From Terfezia claveryi (taxonomy: Eukaryota > Ascomycota > Pezizomycetes > Pezizales > Pezizaceae): 33,868 bases of DNA. A model generated the notes under the pieces. The model was not told the origin of the DNA. It searched no databases and saw only the letters and a program-made list of their open reading frames with translations. The stretch spans positions 1-33,868 of the forward strand of contig WHUX01000386.1 of NCBI GenBank assembly GCA_015179025.1. Direction: 5' to 3'. Of this stretch, positions 1 through 10,720 are shown piece after piece. Position numbers and translations under genes: made by a program. How positions within the stretch are numbered: the stretch's first letter is position 1; the number at the start of each line of letters is the position of its first letter.

Positions 1-700
1 ATAGTAATAAAGGATAGGAGGTGGCTTGATGCGGAATGACAAAAGGCTAGGGAGATGCAGATAATGGAGGACGGAAGTTAATCGAGTGGTAGGAGGTGGG
101 GACACGCGGAATTTATCTGGCCCCAGCAGACCCTGGCCCAAGCTACTGCCCCAAAACATCTCTGGTTACTCCCTGAGACATCCCTAAGTATGTGTTACCT
201 GTTTCGGAACTGGCTTGGCTTGACCCGGACCCCTTGACCCATTGTACCTCACAAGGAGGCTCATGCAAGCAGACTACCTATACCTCTGCAAGTGATGAAC
301 GACATTATTGCTAGTAGAGCAATTGATGGGTCGATGGGATGTGAACGACTAGACTATATCAGGATTAATGATGCTTTTGAGAAGATGCATTGACCGTTAT
401 CACATGAGACAGATAGAACGCTTCACCCAGCCTACCTTCTACTGGCTAAACTAACTCTTATAGTATACAACAAAGTGTATCAGTGCGCCTTGACCTCAAC
501 TACATAGGTTAACAATAACCAGTCCATCCCATTGACCGGTCAATCGCTGTAGATTATGCCATCGACCCATCGCTTTTGTAGATGCGGTACTATTATGGAC
601 GAAGGTGGCGGTTCGACACCAGGCTGGAGTGGATCAGGATGGTAGTTCCATTTGGGCAGGGTAGCTTGTGCTAAACTTATGTGGTCATAGATATTTTTTC
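1..700. other. No recognisable gene
   Basis: No convincing coding frame, splice pattern or transposon protein is visible. A 13-base inverted match (GATGGGTCGATGG near 326, its complement near 558) is present but isolated. The stretch ends where the TGTCACGGAT cluster starts. Confidence 0.5.
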
Positions 701-701
701 T

Positions 702-777
702 TGTCACGGATATTTTATGTTGTCACGGATGGCTTATTTTGTCATGGATGTCTTGTCACGGATGTGTTGTCACGGAT
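702..777 (+). repeat. Cluster of TGTCACGGAT motifs
   Basis: The 10-base motif TGTCACGGAT occurs exactly at 702, 721, 754 and 768, and once with one change (TGTCATGGAT) at 740. Spacing is irregular, 14 to 19 bases, with AT-rich spacers. The reverse complement forms further clusters at 2035-2080, 4207-4262 and 5751-5874, and a related form occurs at 3453-3515. The motif is therefore a dispersed clustered repeat of the first 6 kb and not a simple tandem array. Confidence 0.85.
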
Positions 778-986
778 CTTTTGCCGTGTCCCAGGTGGGT
801 CACGCAGGTCTTTCCCGCGACTAATGTGAGCCAGGTCCTTCGGATACAATTAGTATTACCTGCGGAGTACGGTAGTCTACTTTTGTCCACTAATTCTAAG
901 GCAGAATCAGACGTAACTAGACAACCTACCAAAAGAGGACATTGCCATTTAGGATTCTTTCCAGAACTGTCATCTGGAGTTTTGCT

Positions 987-995
987 TATATATAG
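987..995 (+). promoter_or_regulatory. TATA-like box of the 1072 gene
   Basis: TATATATAG lies about 77 bases before the ATG at 1072. Similar boxes precede the dioxygenase gene (15792) and the DUF6532-like gene (22309). The position suits a core promoter; no transcript start can be seen from sequence. Confidence 0.4.
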
Positions 996-1071
996 TTCAT
1001 CGGGGTTGTAATTCTCACCGACCATATCAGCTTCACAACGGGCATTGTGCCAACCAGACTACTACACAAAT

Positions 1072-1959
1072 ATGGCAGTATACCACAATCCAGAAGATGA
1101 ACTCGGTTTCGAAGAGTTCCGGGAGCAGTGGAGAGACACTGCTGGGCTACGACGGTTCCTTAGTCTACGTGGAATGGAAATGGTAACACACCAGTCTAGA
1201 CAGTTAGTTATGGACCGATTTGACCCCAACAAGATTGTATCCCGAGTGGTAGATATGGAGCTTCTAGAGAGGATTTGGATTGATCGGTATGATTTACTGC
1301 TCCCCTTGGTATCCACAGGAGTCCAGAGACGACTTGGGATCCCTTTTACCTAGATGACTATACTATGTATGATTTGTTGTGGATTACCCTTTTCCACTAT
1401 TACCTGACTGGCGAGGAAGAGGCATGGGGTTTATGTGAAGATTGTCGATACCCATCGGTAACTTAATTGTTGCGTTAAAACATTGGAGTGCTAACATACC
1501 TATTGTAGATACTCTCCAGACCTACCGGATCCCTGACAGCAGAATCATTCGGCATCCTGTCTATATACCGGTAAATGGCATCCCCCACCTAGGATAACAG
1601 TATTATGTTGTGGGCAAGAGGTCTGGCTTCGGCCTTCAAGAAGGTATCTTACTAATCCTTGCACATAGATAGCGCGCAGGCTAATTATGTCTAGACCTCT
1701 CGAGATTTTGCAACTCACAGACAGCCCCGATTGGCCATTGAGATCCAGCATACTCCAACTAGATTTGACCAATATCCCCGACAATATATCAGAGCCAGAT
1801 GGATGCTTTGAGCCTAGAAGTGAGCTCTCACCATACAGCTCAGAGGACTCAGATGATGTCCACGATGACATTGTGGATCCATTTTGGAATGAATGGACGA
1901 TCGCGTGCTTGGATTGGAATTGGGTTTGGCGCGCTGTTGATATGCTACGGCATGATTGA
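1072..1959 (+). CDS. Hypothetical spliced gene of unknown family
   Basis: I do not recognise the product. The ATG at 1072 opens a frame beginning MAVYHNPEDELGFEEF, and the coding sense moves into another frame near 1290-1325 (TTWDPFYLDDYTMYDLLW). Either a very short intron (1287-1318, GT..AG, 32 bases, frame-consistent) or a one-base frameshift explains this. A good intron follows, from GTAACTTAAT at about 1457 to 1508, with a GCTAAC branch point. A second intron at 1571-1679 joins in frame to the last exon, which starts just before MSRPLEILQL at 1687 and ends at the TGA at 1957-1959. The protein is rich in Asp, Glu and Trp, with an acidic stretch near the C-terminus (SSEDSDDVHDDIVD), and has no signal peptide or membrane segment. 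It lies just upstream of the hAT transposase on the same strand and between two TGTCACGGAT clusters, so it may belong to that element or be a bystander. The exon model is inferred by eye. Confidence 0.45.
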
Positions 1960-2034
1960 CAGACGTATTTTATGTATAGATAGGTTTGGGTTATCAAGAA
2001 AGCGCGCAGGTACCTTGTGAATGTCTCCCATAGA

Positions 2035-2080
2035 ATCCGTGACAAGCACACGTTATCCGTGACAAGCACATGTTATCCGT
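2035..2080 (-). repeat. ATCCGTGACA 20-base tandem, 2.3 copies
   Basis: ATCCGTGACAAGCACACGTT is followed by a near-identical second unit at 2055 and a partial ATCCGT at 2075. It lies between the 1072 gene and the transposase, and carries the motif in the orientation opposite to the 702-777 cluster. Confidence 0.8.
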
Positions 2081-3452
2081 ACATACCCCAAATGCTCTCA
2101 AAATGTGAATAAATAGGCCTCTCTTCCCTACTGCCCTTCCAAATCTATTATCGCCAACTCCCAGGAACACAATAGCCAGACGAACTTGCACTACTAGCCC
2201 CATACTCCAACATGTCTCTATCTCCAAGTGTGCCCGTACGTCAATCGAGCCCAATAGTTTCCACTCTCACCAGAATATTAGGCGGGACAGCTTTCCAGTG
2301 GAAGCCGAACAATCTGCGCCATTTGATGCATGGTGGGAAACGACCGAGTGGGCAGGCAAGCTCCGCGACAATCTGGCTAAAGATCTAAGAAGTAATAATA
2401 TTAACCCACCCCGATGGGATTCTAAGCTCCGAACAGCAGCGCACTGGGCCCAATTCGGACAAGGGGCTAAGATTCACAGCGGTGAGCCATTCATATTTTG
2501 CTTAGCTTGCAAGGGTACCTTGCAACACCCTAGTGCCTTTAATATGGGTACGACACATATGAGAACTCATCTCAGCTCGGGCAGGTGCCGCTCTGCTAGT
2601 GGGCGAAAGAATCAGGACATTTCAACCCTGTTTGGGAAGGTAATTATATAATTCGTACCTACCTGCAATAATTGGGCATAGGCTCACGTTACAAGTAGAC
2701 AACACCTGCAGTTGCACAATCCCCCGAATTGCAATTCAGTGATGATTGCTTCAAACATGAACTCATGAAAACTGTAATTGGTGCAAACTTACCTTTCCGA
2801 ACCATCGAACATCCGCAGTTCCAGCATCTCCTGAAATTTCTTAGATCTGGGATTAATATCCCCTGTGCGACAACACTTCGCCGGAGCATACATCACTATG
2901 CCACTGAAGTTCAACAGAAGCTTCAAAAAAGCCTTCCGAAGATACATTCCTCCACCTCGCTACAGACTGTTGGACTTCTCCGAACAAGTTAGCGTTCATG
3001 GGCACAACACTCCATTATATAGACCAGGATTGGCAGCTGTGCCAACATACGATTGGATTCCAGTACCTAGGTGGGGAAGCTCATAATGCTATGCACTTGG
3101 GTAATCAGCTAGGGAATTTAATTCGGGAATATGGCATTTCGAACCGAGTCTTGCCATCGTTTCGGACAACCGAGTGTCAATGCGGCATTGGCTAAGCATT
3201 TACAAGCCAATGTATTCGGTGCTAAATGGGACCCCCAGCAATACCGACTTCCCTGCCTCGCACATGTGATTGCGCTAGTAAGCAACCAGTTTATGAAAGA
3301 ACTCAGGTCGAACCCAGATAATGATGATACTGCCTCGTCCACCCCTGCTATTGAGTCTTCAATCAGAGCACTGCAGATTTATGCTCCAGGTACATTCGCA
3401 CGATCTGTTTGCAAAGTAAGTCATCTTCTGAGCTGCTCAATAAAGATGTCAG

Positions 3453-3515
3453 GAATGGCGGACATGTCACGGAATGGCGGACATGTCATGAAAGGCTAAT
3501 ACGCGTCACGGAATC
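3453..3515 (+). repeat. GTCACGGAAT motif repeats inside an hAT intron
   Basis: GGAATGGCGGACATGTCAC is repeated with small changes (period about 20), and a further CGTCACGGAATCC follows near 3505. The whole cluster lies within the predicted 3416-3536 intron, so the exons are untouched. Confidence 0.7.
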
Positions 3516-4206
3516 CTATTGCTAACATTTGTCTAGGTTCGAGAGCTCTGTAAGGCTATAGTAGCCAGCCCACAACGCCTGGCACAATTCAAGGAACTCC
3601 AAACTGATTCCCGTGCGCCCATGGGGCTCATCCAGGACGTCAAAACTCGCTGGAACTCAACCTTTGAAATGCTTACTCGAGCATTGAGGCTCCAGTGCTA
3701 CATTGAGCAATGGATCGCTCTATCTACGACAGAGAGCAAGTACTCAGAGTTATGGTTGAGTCAAGAAGAGTGGAACCAAGTTCAGGAGGCTACTATTTTC
3801 CTGAAACCTTTATCGGATTACACTCATGCTATCTCTACAGGGCAGCATACGACCATACAGAATGCGTTCTTTATCTACAATGACATCTTCGACCACATAG
3901 AAAAACAGCGGAAATGTATACGCAAACTTCCAGCTAATCCTACCTGGGCTCCAGGGTTTCTCTCCCGACAAAAGCGTGTCAGCAGATCTTCAAGAAGTAT
4001 TATTCTAGGACCGAAAAACAATCTCTCATCTACAACCTTGCAACCATCCTTGATCCGTCTAAGAAATTATCCTTGTATAACGACTGGGGAAATCTCAATG
4101 TCCAAGATCCAAGTGGTACACAGCAGAACGGGGACTATATTTCATACACGGAGTATTACAAGTACGTATGAATTCCATCAGCACATGACTATTTTGGCCC
4201 ATGTGT

Positions 4207-4262
4207 TTTCCGTGACACCATTTTCCGTGACACCATTTTCCGTGACAGGAGACCATCCGTGA
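4207..4262 (-). repeat. CCGTGACA tandem inside an hAT intron
   Basis: TTTTCCGTGACACCA is repeated three times, followed by a degenerate CCATCCGTGATA. It is confined to the predicted intron 4162-4302. Period is about 15 bases. Confidence 0.8.
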
Positions 4263-5191
4263 TATACAGAAAAACATAATTCTTACCAAATTCGCTTCTT
4301 AGGGTTCAGTTCGAAGATTATTTTGAACATAATTACGCCAAGTACGCCGGAAGCCCAGGTTCATAACATACAAGTGGATGATGGAGAACAATCCTATATA
4401 ATGCGTCGACTACAAGAGCTACCACAAGCCAATCGGAGGATGTGCCAGAAATCAAGAGATACCTGGCGAATCCGGTAACAACACTGAATGAGAAATGCCC
4501 TCTATCCTGGTGGAAGGTGCATGCTAATGAATATCCCACGCTGGCACGAATGGCGAGGGACATATTGAGCATTCCACTCACATCTGTCCCAGTAGAGCGA
4601 ATATTCAGCAGTGCTCGGGATATTTTGCCGTACCGACGCAACAGAATGGGTCACCAGATGATAACTGCGCTGATGTTGACCAAATCGTGGGATGCTGTAC
4701 ACGCGAAATACGGAACCCCAGAGGCACAAATTAGACCAGCACATGTAGAAGAAGGCATAGCTGATTTGGATGAAGGTGAGGTAATGCTGGAGAAACAAGC
4801 CCTCAGCTATGATGCAGACTTCCTCCGCCGCATGGTAGCACAGTCCCTAGATACCGTTCAGGGACAGACGGACACGGATTCAGATACAGATTGTGACACG
4901 GAAGTAGCTGGGAGCCGGATAATGGACGAGTACCTCCTAAATGACCTGGCAGATTTAGCGTCCGAGAATGCCAGCCCATCGCATAGTTTCATGGAAGATT
5001 CTACCTCAGGCATGTCCAACTCGTTCCATCGAAGTCTATTGTGCGGCAAGCAGCAACACCATCTCCTTCAACTCCAGCATCGAAGAGCCCGGAAGCGCCG
5101 TTTATCACAGTCCGTGAGTCTGACGCCGTCGATGGCAAGCAGGTTTCAGAAGAAACTGCGACCTACGCAGCGTAGGAACTACAAAGTATGA

Positions 5192-5750
5192 GTGGGTAGG
5201 GGTGTTGATGGCATGTGGGGTATACTGGTAGGTAAGTATTAGTGCAGGTTCTAGGGAAAATTTCTTTTCTATGTTGGGAGTACTTTCTTCATTTAGGTTT
5301 GCTATTTTAGTTGTTATATGGGACAGCTGGAGTTTTGAGGATTTCATGGGCAACATTTCTTTATCTATTTCTATTGGGAGTTACTTTTTGATTCAGTTTG
5401 CTTTCTTTTTGATGGTATGTGGGAGGGCCGGTTTTGTGTGAGAGGGCGGTATAAGCGGGATCGGAGAATTACTTTACCTCGATCTTGGGATATTGAGATT
5501 TGTTTAGACATGAGTATTGGGAATTTGTCGGTTAGTTTAGGTTTCTATGTTTGCAGAATTAAAGGATTCGTTTTATGAGAATCAGAGTGTGCAGAAATTG
5601 ATGAGGTATCAACGAATGTAATTCACATTAGCACGCAAGGCAGGGTAAGATTATACAGGAGAACGACGGGGGAATGGACGGAAGGTTAGCCACTAGTAGA
5701 ACGCAGTTGAGAAATGGCGGTAAGGATTGAGCGGGAAGGAAAAGTTCAAG
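5192..5750. other. Intergenic, no gene seen
   Basis: T- and G-rich sequence after the hAT stop codon. Open frames here are short and show no protein-family signal. It may be the 3' non-coding part of the hAT element, but no terminal repeat was found to define an end. Confidence 0.4.
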
Positions 5751-5874
5751 TCCGTGACAGGAGGAGGAATCCGTGACAGGCGGGGCAATCCGTGACAGGA
5801 GGACGGATCCGTGACAGGAGGACGGATCCGTGACAGGAGGACGGATCCATGACAGGAGGAGCGATCCGTGACAG
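5751..5874 (-). repeat. ATCCGTGACAGGAGG cluster, seven copies
   Basis: Seven copies of (A/G)TCCGTGACAG, one changed to TCCATGACAG, stand 17 to 20 bases apart, most followed by GAGGACGG. The orientation is the inverse of the 702-777 cluster, so the two outer clusters flank the 1072 gene plus the transposase as a loose inverted pair. Confidence 0.9.
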
Positions 5875-5929
5875 ATAATGGAGAAAACACGAAACCAAGA
5901 CTGAGGTGAAACATGGGTGACTAATTCTT

Positions 5930-6065
5930 GGCGAGGACTCGGTCGATCACCGAGTAGTCGCCGAGTTGGGGCGAGTTGGCTTCGGAAGAATGGGCATCGG
6001 TGCGAGTCGGTACTGAGTAGGAAAAATAGTAGTAGAACTCGCCTCGACTCGAGCCGATACGCACA
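5930..6065. repeat. CGAGT/ACTCG-rich segment
   Basis: Many short CGAGT and ACTCG words on both strands in about 135 bases. It abuts the point near 6065-6075 where the Copia reverse-transcriptase homology stops, so it marks a junction. Confidence 0.5.
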
Positions 6066-6364
6066 CTATATATACCTATTTGGAAGTAACAATATTGCAG
6101 TTAGAGGGTATAGACATAATATCCCAAATATTTTAGTAGGCTAAAGCTTGCAGCTCTGCTTGCATTGCTACATACCATTTAGAGGTATCAGGCCTTTTAG
6201 AAGCTTGTAAGTAAGTTTGGGGTTCATTGGTAATGTTGGCAGCAAGTAAGGCTAGCTCATATAAGATTTCCTTATGTAGCTAGGTAGGGTCACTTGTTTG
6301 AGCTTTAGCATCAGTTAGCAAGTTTTTAGTAATAATAGTAATTTTAGCATTTTTCCATAGTCTT

Positions 6365-7000
6365 AGGTCTTATCTCAAGCTTGGTAAGCTTGCTTGCTTG
6401 CTCACTAGTAAGCTCGCTGGTAAGCTTACTTAATTGCTTGCTGGTAAGCTAACTGGTGAGCTTGCTTGATTGATCTCTAGTAAGCTCACTAGTAAGTTTC
6501 CTTGATTGCTTGCTGATAAGCTTACTTAATTACTCACTAGTAAGCTTGCTTGATTGCTCACTGGTATGCTTACTTGATTGCTTGCTAGTATGCTCGCTAG
6601 TAAGCTTGCTTAATTGCTTGCTAGTAAGCTCACTGGTAAGCTTGCTTAATTGCTTGCTAGTAAGCTTACTTAATTGCTTGTTGGTAAGCTCACTAGTAAG
6701 CTTGTTTGATTGCTCGCTAGTAAGCTTGTTTGATTGCACACTAGTAAGCTCACTGGTAAGCTTGCTTGATTGGTTACTAGCAAGCTTGCTTGATTGCTCG
6801 CTGGTAAGCTCACTGGTAAGCTTGCTTGATTGCTTGCTGGTAAGCTTGCTAGTAAGCTTGCTTGATACCTCGCTAGTAAGCTTGGGTGATTATTTGCTAG
6901 TAACCTTGCTGGTAAGCATATTTGATTGCTTACTGGTAAGCTCGCTAGTAAGCTTGCCTGATTGCTTACTGGTAAGCTTGCTGGGAAGCTTGTTCTTATT
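6365..7000. repeat. AAGCTTGCTTGATTGCT minisatellite within the Copia remnant
   Basis: About 630 bases of degenerate units such as TAAGCTTGCTTGATTGCT and CACTGGTAAGCTTGC, with many AAGCTT sites. The array stays open in several frames (Leu/Ser/Val-rich on plus, Ser/Asn/Gln/Ala-rich on minus), which is a product of the repeat and not evidence of a protein. It separates the post-integrase and reverse-transcriptase parts of the Copia fragment. Confidence 0.9.
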
Positions 7001-7861
7001 GGAGAGAATAAGCAAAGAGCTGCTCTTATTCTCTTAATATACTTATTATTAAGCTGTATCCTATATATAGAAGTACTGTCCATATAACTAATAAATATTA
7101 TTCTTTCTACCCATGGGAGAAGCTTGCTGCCACTTGTTCTATTTTTCTTATAGATGTAAGCAAAGCAATACTATCCAAAAGAGTGTAAATACCTAATTGA
7201 TGGTTTTGCCTTATATAGGGCTTTATAGGGTATTATTCTTTAGAGATATAAATGTGAAAGGTAGTTCTTTAAATATACAGGAGTTGAGCATACTTCTACT
7301 TACAACCTCTTATCTGACATATTAGTGAGCATGTCTCTGACCAGTGTCTGTATTATACAGTTAAAGCATTTTGCAATACTATTCGATTTATAAGAATAAG
7401 GTAGTATCCTTATATAGCACATGCCTTGTTGTTTAAAGTAAGTATCAACCTTGATATATTCTCCACTATTATTAGTTAAAACAGCCAGAATAGTAGTATT
7501 GTACTACCTTTGGATAATAGTAATAAAATCAATAATCACTTGGTTTGCATTTGATTTGGCTATTAGATAGTGCATCTATACCATAGAGGTAAAATCATTT
7601 ATAAACGTGATATAATAGAGAGAGTTACCATAAGATGCGATAGGCTGCTTGCCACTTAGATTGCTATATATAAGTTTAAATGCCATAGTAGAGCGAGTAT
7701 AAGAAAGAGTGAATGAGGTATTATTTATTGATTTTGACATAATACATGCATTGCATGTGAATTTGATAGGTGCTTTAGGTAAGAGTTTACTGTCAGCATA
7801 TGGAGCTAGGTATATATTAGGTACATGCCCAAATGCATTATACTAATGAATATATGAAGGA

Positions 7862-8175
7862 GAGCTTATAGGACTTATATAAGGTTGTGAAGTAAATGAA
7901 GAACTCATAAAGCTATTATGAGTATTAGGATTGCTTACAAGACTTATATAAGGTTGTGAAGTAAGTAAAGAGGTTATAAGGCCGATATGAGCATTAGAGC
8001 TCATAGGGCTTATATAAGGTTGCGAAGTAAGCAAAGAGCTCATAAGGCTAGTCTGAGCATTAAGATTGCTCACAGGGCTTATATAAGGTTGCGAAGTAAG
8101 TGAAGAGCTTATAAGGCTACTATGAGTATTAGGATTACTTACAGAGCTTATATGAGATTGTGAAGTAAGCGAAGA
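7862..8175 (-). repeat. About 69-base tandem repeat, roughly 4.5 copies
   Basis: Units contain (G/A)CTTATATAAGGTTG(T/C)GAAG at about 7870, 7940, 8007, 8077 and 8146. On the minus strand the array is an open frame with a 23-residue repeat (TSQPYIS). It runs into the GAG-pre-integrase region across an in-frame TAG, so it was probably an expanded coding linker of the Copia polyprotein. The Helitron-like end at 8182 cuts it. Confidence 0.85.
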
Positions 8176-8202
8176 GCTCCATCAGCAAAAAAAAAGTTTG
8201 CG

Positions 8203-8225
8203 TCAGGTGCTTCGGAAGCACCTGA
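8203..8225 (-). other. 3'-terminal hairpin of Helitron-like copy 1
   Basis: TCAGGTGCTTC and its exact complement GAAGCACCTGA are separated by a single G: an 11-base stem. It stands 17 bases from CTGA, the same distance as in the 25.6 kb element. Confidence 0.8.
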
Positions 8226-9266
8226 AGCCCTATAGCAAAACTTGCGATTCTGATGCTAACGATAGCTGCCCGCATCGTCCCAATGCAAATCTTTTTGTTC
8301 TCTACTTCCCGACTTCTTACAACTGTTAAAACTTCCCCGACGCTATACAGTTGCCATCCTCTCCTACATCCCTTTGCCCTATTTCCTCGCAGCAATTCCG
8401 TCTCTTCATTTTTTCTGTCTTCTCTCGCGTCCCTTCCATGTCACTCCCTCTCCCTTGTTTCCCTACATTCTTTTCTGCGTATTTACCATACTCTCACTCT
8501 ACTTAACCTCTGGTACAATTCTACCCGACGACCTCCGTCTACTACATCAACCCTTCTCCTCTGTCTCTGCCTCCACCCCCTTTGTTTTTTTATCTTTGTT
8601 AATTCTGCCCTATATCACCCTCTGTTTCTAAATCTTCGTTCCTATGTTTACATTCCTCTACGCACTCAATTTCTTCACTTCTTTCATAACTTGTACAATT
8701 TCTCCACCTCTTTCGTAACGCGTACAATTTCTCCACCTCTTTCGTAACGCGCACACATTACTAACTGCTTTTCTACATCCAGTGCTGGGCGTCCTGCGTC
8801 TTGTATTATTATCACATTACATCACGCTTTCGATGTGCAACCTTCTTTTATCTTGTTTCTCGAACTTGTTTCTATTCTCTATCCCCGCTCCCTTGCTATA
8901 ATATCTATAAACATCCTCCATTAAATCGAATATACTAACACTCAGAAATCCAACTCCCTCCATCCAACCAAATATCCCCACTACACAAAGAACTAGATAA
9001 CTGGAAAAAATAGCGAGATAACTGGAACCAAGAGCGACATAACCCGAACAACCAACAAGATAACGTATAAAATTCAGAAATCCGACTCAGTCCATCTAAC
9101 CTAATGTTCCCCGATATCCCCCTTCCTGATTATGAAAATATGAAAACTGAAAGAAATAAAAACCCGCACAAATAACTAGAGAACTGGAAAAAGAACGAGA
9201 GAAATAGAACAAACAACAAGATAACCCAAACACATGTTCTGCTCAATTCCTACCCCTTTAGTCTCT
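8226..9266. other. 3' non-coding part of Helitron-like copy 1
   Basis: Pyrimidine-rich on the plus strand. It holds about three 27-base units (ATTTCTCCACCTCTTTCGTA type, 8680-8757) and two spaced copies of CAGAAATCC(A/G)ACTC (about 8943 and 9076). Just after the gene's stop it shares AAGGGG(T)NGGAATTGAG with the sequence after the stop of the 24.0 kb gene. No coding frame is believable. Confidence 0.55.
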
Positions 9267-10720
9267 TCAGTATCTACTTTCATCCTCATTTTCTCCACCC
9301 TCTTCATTACTATGCTCATCACTAGTCTGATCAGGATCCACATATATATCAACAAGATCCGGCTGCAAAGGCTCTGCCATCTCAACTGATGTGTCTCGCA
9401 ACTGGCCCCTCTGATGCTATCGCTTACTCTCTGGGACGTTCAACCTATCATATGAGTGATTTAGCTCCTCCTCCAGTTCAGCCTCATATTTTTCTTGATC
9501 TTTTGGCTGCGGGGCATCGGTTGGCTCAATCTCAACTATCTTCACGTAGGCCGCAATCCCATGTGAGATATCTACTTTAATATTGCTTACGATCAGTTCT
9601 TGTACGCATGGTTCATGACTCACCCATGTCTTCGACATCCTTTCATACGTCACTACTCATATTAGCCGTTTCCCGATGACATGGGTCTTTTGGTAAGCCA
9701 ACTTACACCAGGTAGTCTTGTACTTGAACTCTTGCACACTCTCTGCATATTTACCGGTCTTCCAAGCCTTCAAGCAATGTCTTATTGCTGTAGCGACGAA
9801 GCAAATGAAGACACCATTGATTTTTTCCAAAAAATTGGGCTCCCGATTTCCCTTTCGCTTCGCACCTTCGAAATATTTCTGAAAGACTATAGCTACGATT
9901 TCTTCGGCTCGAAATCGCCCCTCATGCAGCTATAACACCTTATTAACGTTGGGTTTCTGACTGCTAATGCGCACTTACGTCTTGTTTTGCGCGCCTGCAA
10001 ATAAACCGATCCCCGTCAAGTAAATATTCAATCTTCTGCTTCATTTCTTCCTTCGATAATCGGTTAATGCTATAGATCTTTGCAATGTGTGAATGACATT
10101 CGGCTACTAGATGAGCTCTAGTCCTCGTATGTATACTTTTGAGCTACACCACATTAGTATTTCGACACCTTTCTGCAGAAGCCTACTATATATATAAGGG
10201 CCGCATGAGGAGTAACAAGCATTTTAAAAAAAAATAATAATAATAATACATACATAGCAATCAACTGCCAGCACCCTGTCCAGGTATCGACTTTCGATTT
10301 GTGCTCTTGCCCATGCATTCTCTATCAGCAATAGGACCTCACCTGGTGTTAATAGAGGCTTCTTGTAGAGGGTGTATTGTTCAATAATCTTCCGTGCAAT
10401 ATTTGTTATTCCTTAATGCATTCCTGGAATACCTGCAAATGTCCTTGTCCGTTTACTGATACCTGGTGCCAAAACACTAGTCGGCGTGCTGGTTTTGTTT
10501 TCATCTTCGTCGGATTCGCTACTACTTCTGTCACCCTATATTATATATTAGTTTGGCTGGTACCCCATATTTTTATTCTACATACCTCATTATCAATTTC
10601 ATCAATATCATCAATATCATTATTGAAGCTAATTTTATTCCTTAATTGTACTGGAGCTGAGCGTTTGGTAGTCGCAAGTGGTGCTATGGTTTGGGAAGCG
10701 GCACGCTTCCGACTCCCCAT
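9267..10720 (-). pseudogene. DUF6532-like gene, copy 1, with nonsense codons
   Basis: It starts at the ATG at 10720-10718 (MGSRKRAASQTIAPLATT). A first intron begins GTATGTAG near 10585. The next part holds a Ser/Asp/Glu-rich stretch, then VLAPGISKRTRTFAGIPG, which aligns with VIAPGLGKNTRAFSSIPG of the 22.6 kb gene. Core DUF6532-like blocks are FRAEEIVAIVFQKYF (about 9905) and INGVFICFVATAIRHCLKAW (about 9820), followed by FKYKTTW and a GTAAG donor. The last exon contains NIKVDISHGIAAYVKIVEIE and ends in an acidic tail (stop TGA 9267-9269). In-frame stops occur near 10410 (TAA, where the paralogue has Tyr-Gln) and near 9418 (TAG). The function of DUF6532 is unknown. The family call is from memory of its layout; the relation to the 22.6 kb gene is plain in the sequence. 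Confidence 0.75.

Larger units (their letters stand above)
2212..5191 (+). pseudogene. hAT-family transposase with BED zinc finger, frameshifted
   Basis: This is a cut-and-paste DNA transposase of the hAT superfamily. Going along the gene: an N-terminal start (ATG 2212, MSLSPSVPVR); a BED-type C2H2 finger around 2500-2590 (FCLAC, then HMRTH); the start of the RNase H-like core (DCWTSPNKLAF, about 2965); the block RLPCLAHVIALVSNQF (about 3247); VKTRWNSTFEML (about 3640); and the C-terminal hAT dimerisation region (SIPLTSVPVERIFSSARDIL, about 4570-4630). Frame-consistent introns are at 2640-2698, 3416-3536 (branch GCTAAC) and 4162-4302. The reading frame breaks at about 2295, 2950, 3155-3175 (two breaks), 3960 and 4360, so this copy cannot encode an intact enzyme unless the breaks are assembly errors. 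Nonsense codons are few. The decay is by indels, unlike Plavaka copy 2. The last exon ends in an acidic then basic tail at 5189-5191. Terminal inverted repeats were not found. Confidence 0.9.
6070..8175 (-). pseudogene. Ty1/Copia retrotransposon fragment (integrase to start of reverse transcriptase)
   Basis: Read on the minus strand from 8170 down, a repeat-rich linker leads into a GAG-pre-integrase/HHCC region (FGHVPNIYLAP, then CNACIMSK near 7760). The integrase core follows: SYGNSLYYITFINDFTS near 7640-7590, TNNSGEY near 7475, and a degraded form of the GIAER region near 7380. A later segment resembles the post-integrase region (IRYLHSFG near 7190). Near 6250-6120 the start of an RVT_2 reverse transcriptase appears (EPQTYLQASKRPDTSKW, AMQAELQAL). 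Homology stops near 6065. Catalytic or conserved residues are changed in the direction expected of G-to-A on the sense strand (DD to ND, TDNG to TNNS), and Trp positions read TAG. It is therefore a dead, truncated copy; LTRs, RNase H and most of the reverse transcriptase are missing. Confidence 0.82.

Noticed and set aside
739..1011. 90-residue frame over the TGTCACGGAT cluster
   Set aside because: It reads through the motif repeats and the TATA-like box; the opposite strand is open too.
6510..7037. 175-residue Leu/Ser/Val-rich frame resembling a membrane protein
   Set aside because: It is a translation of the AAGCTTGCTTGATTGCT minisatellite; the opposite strand is equally open.
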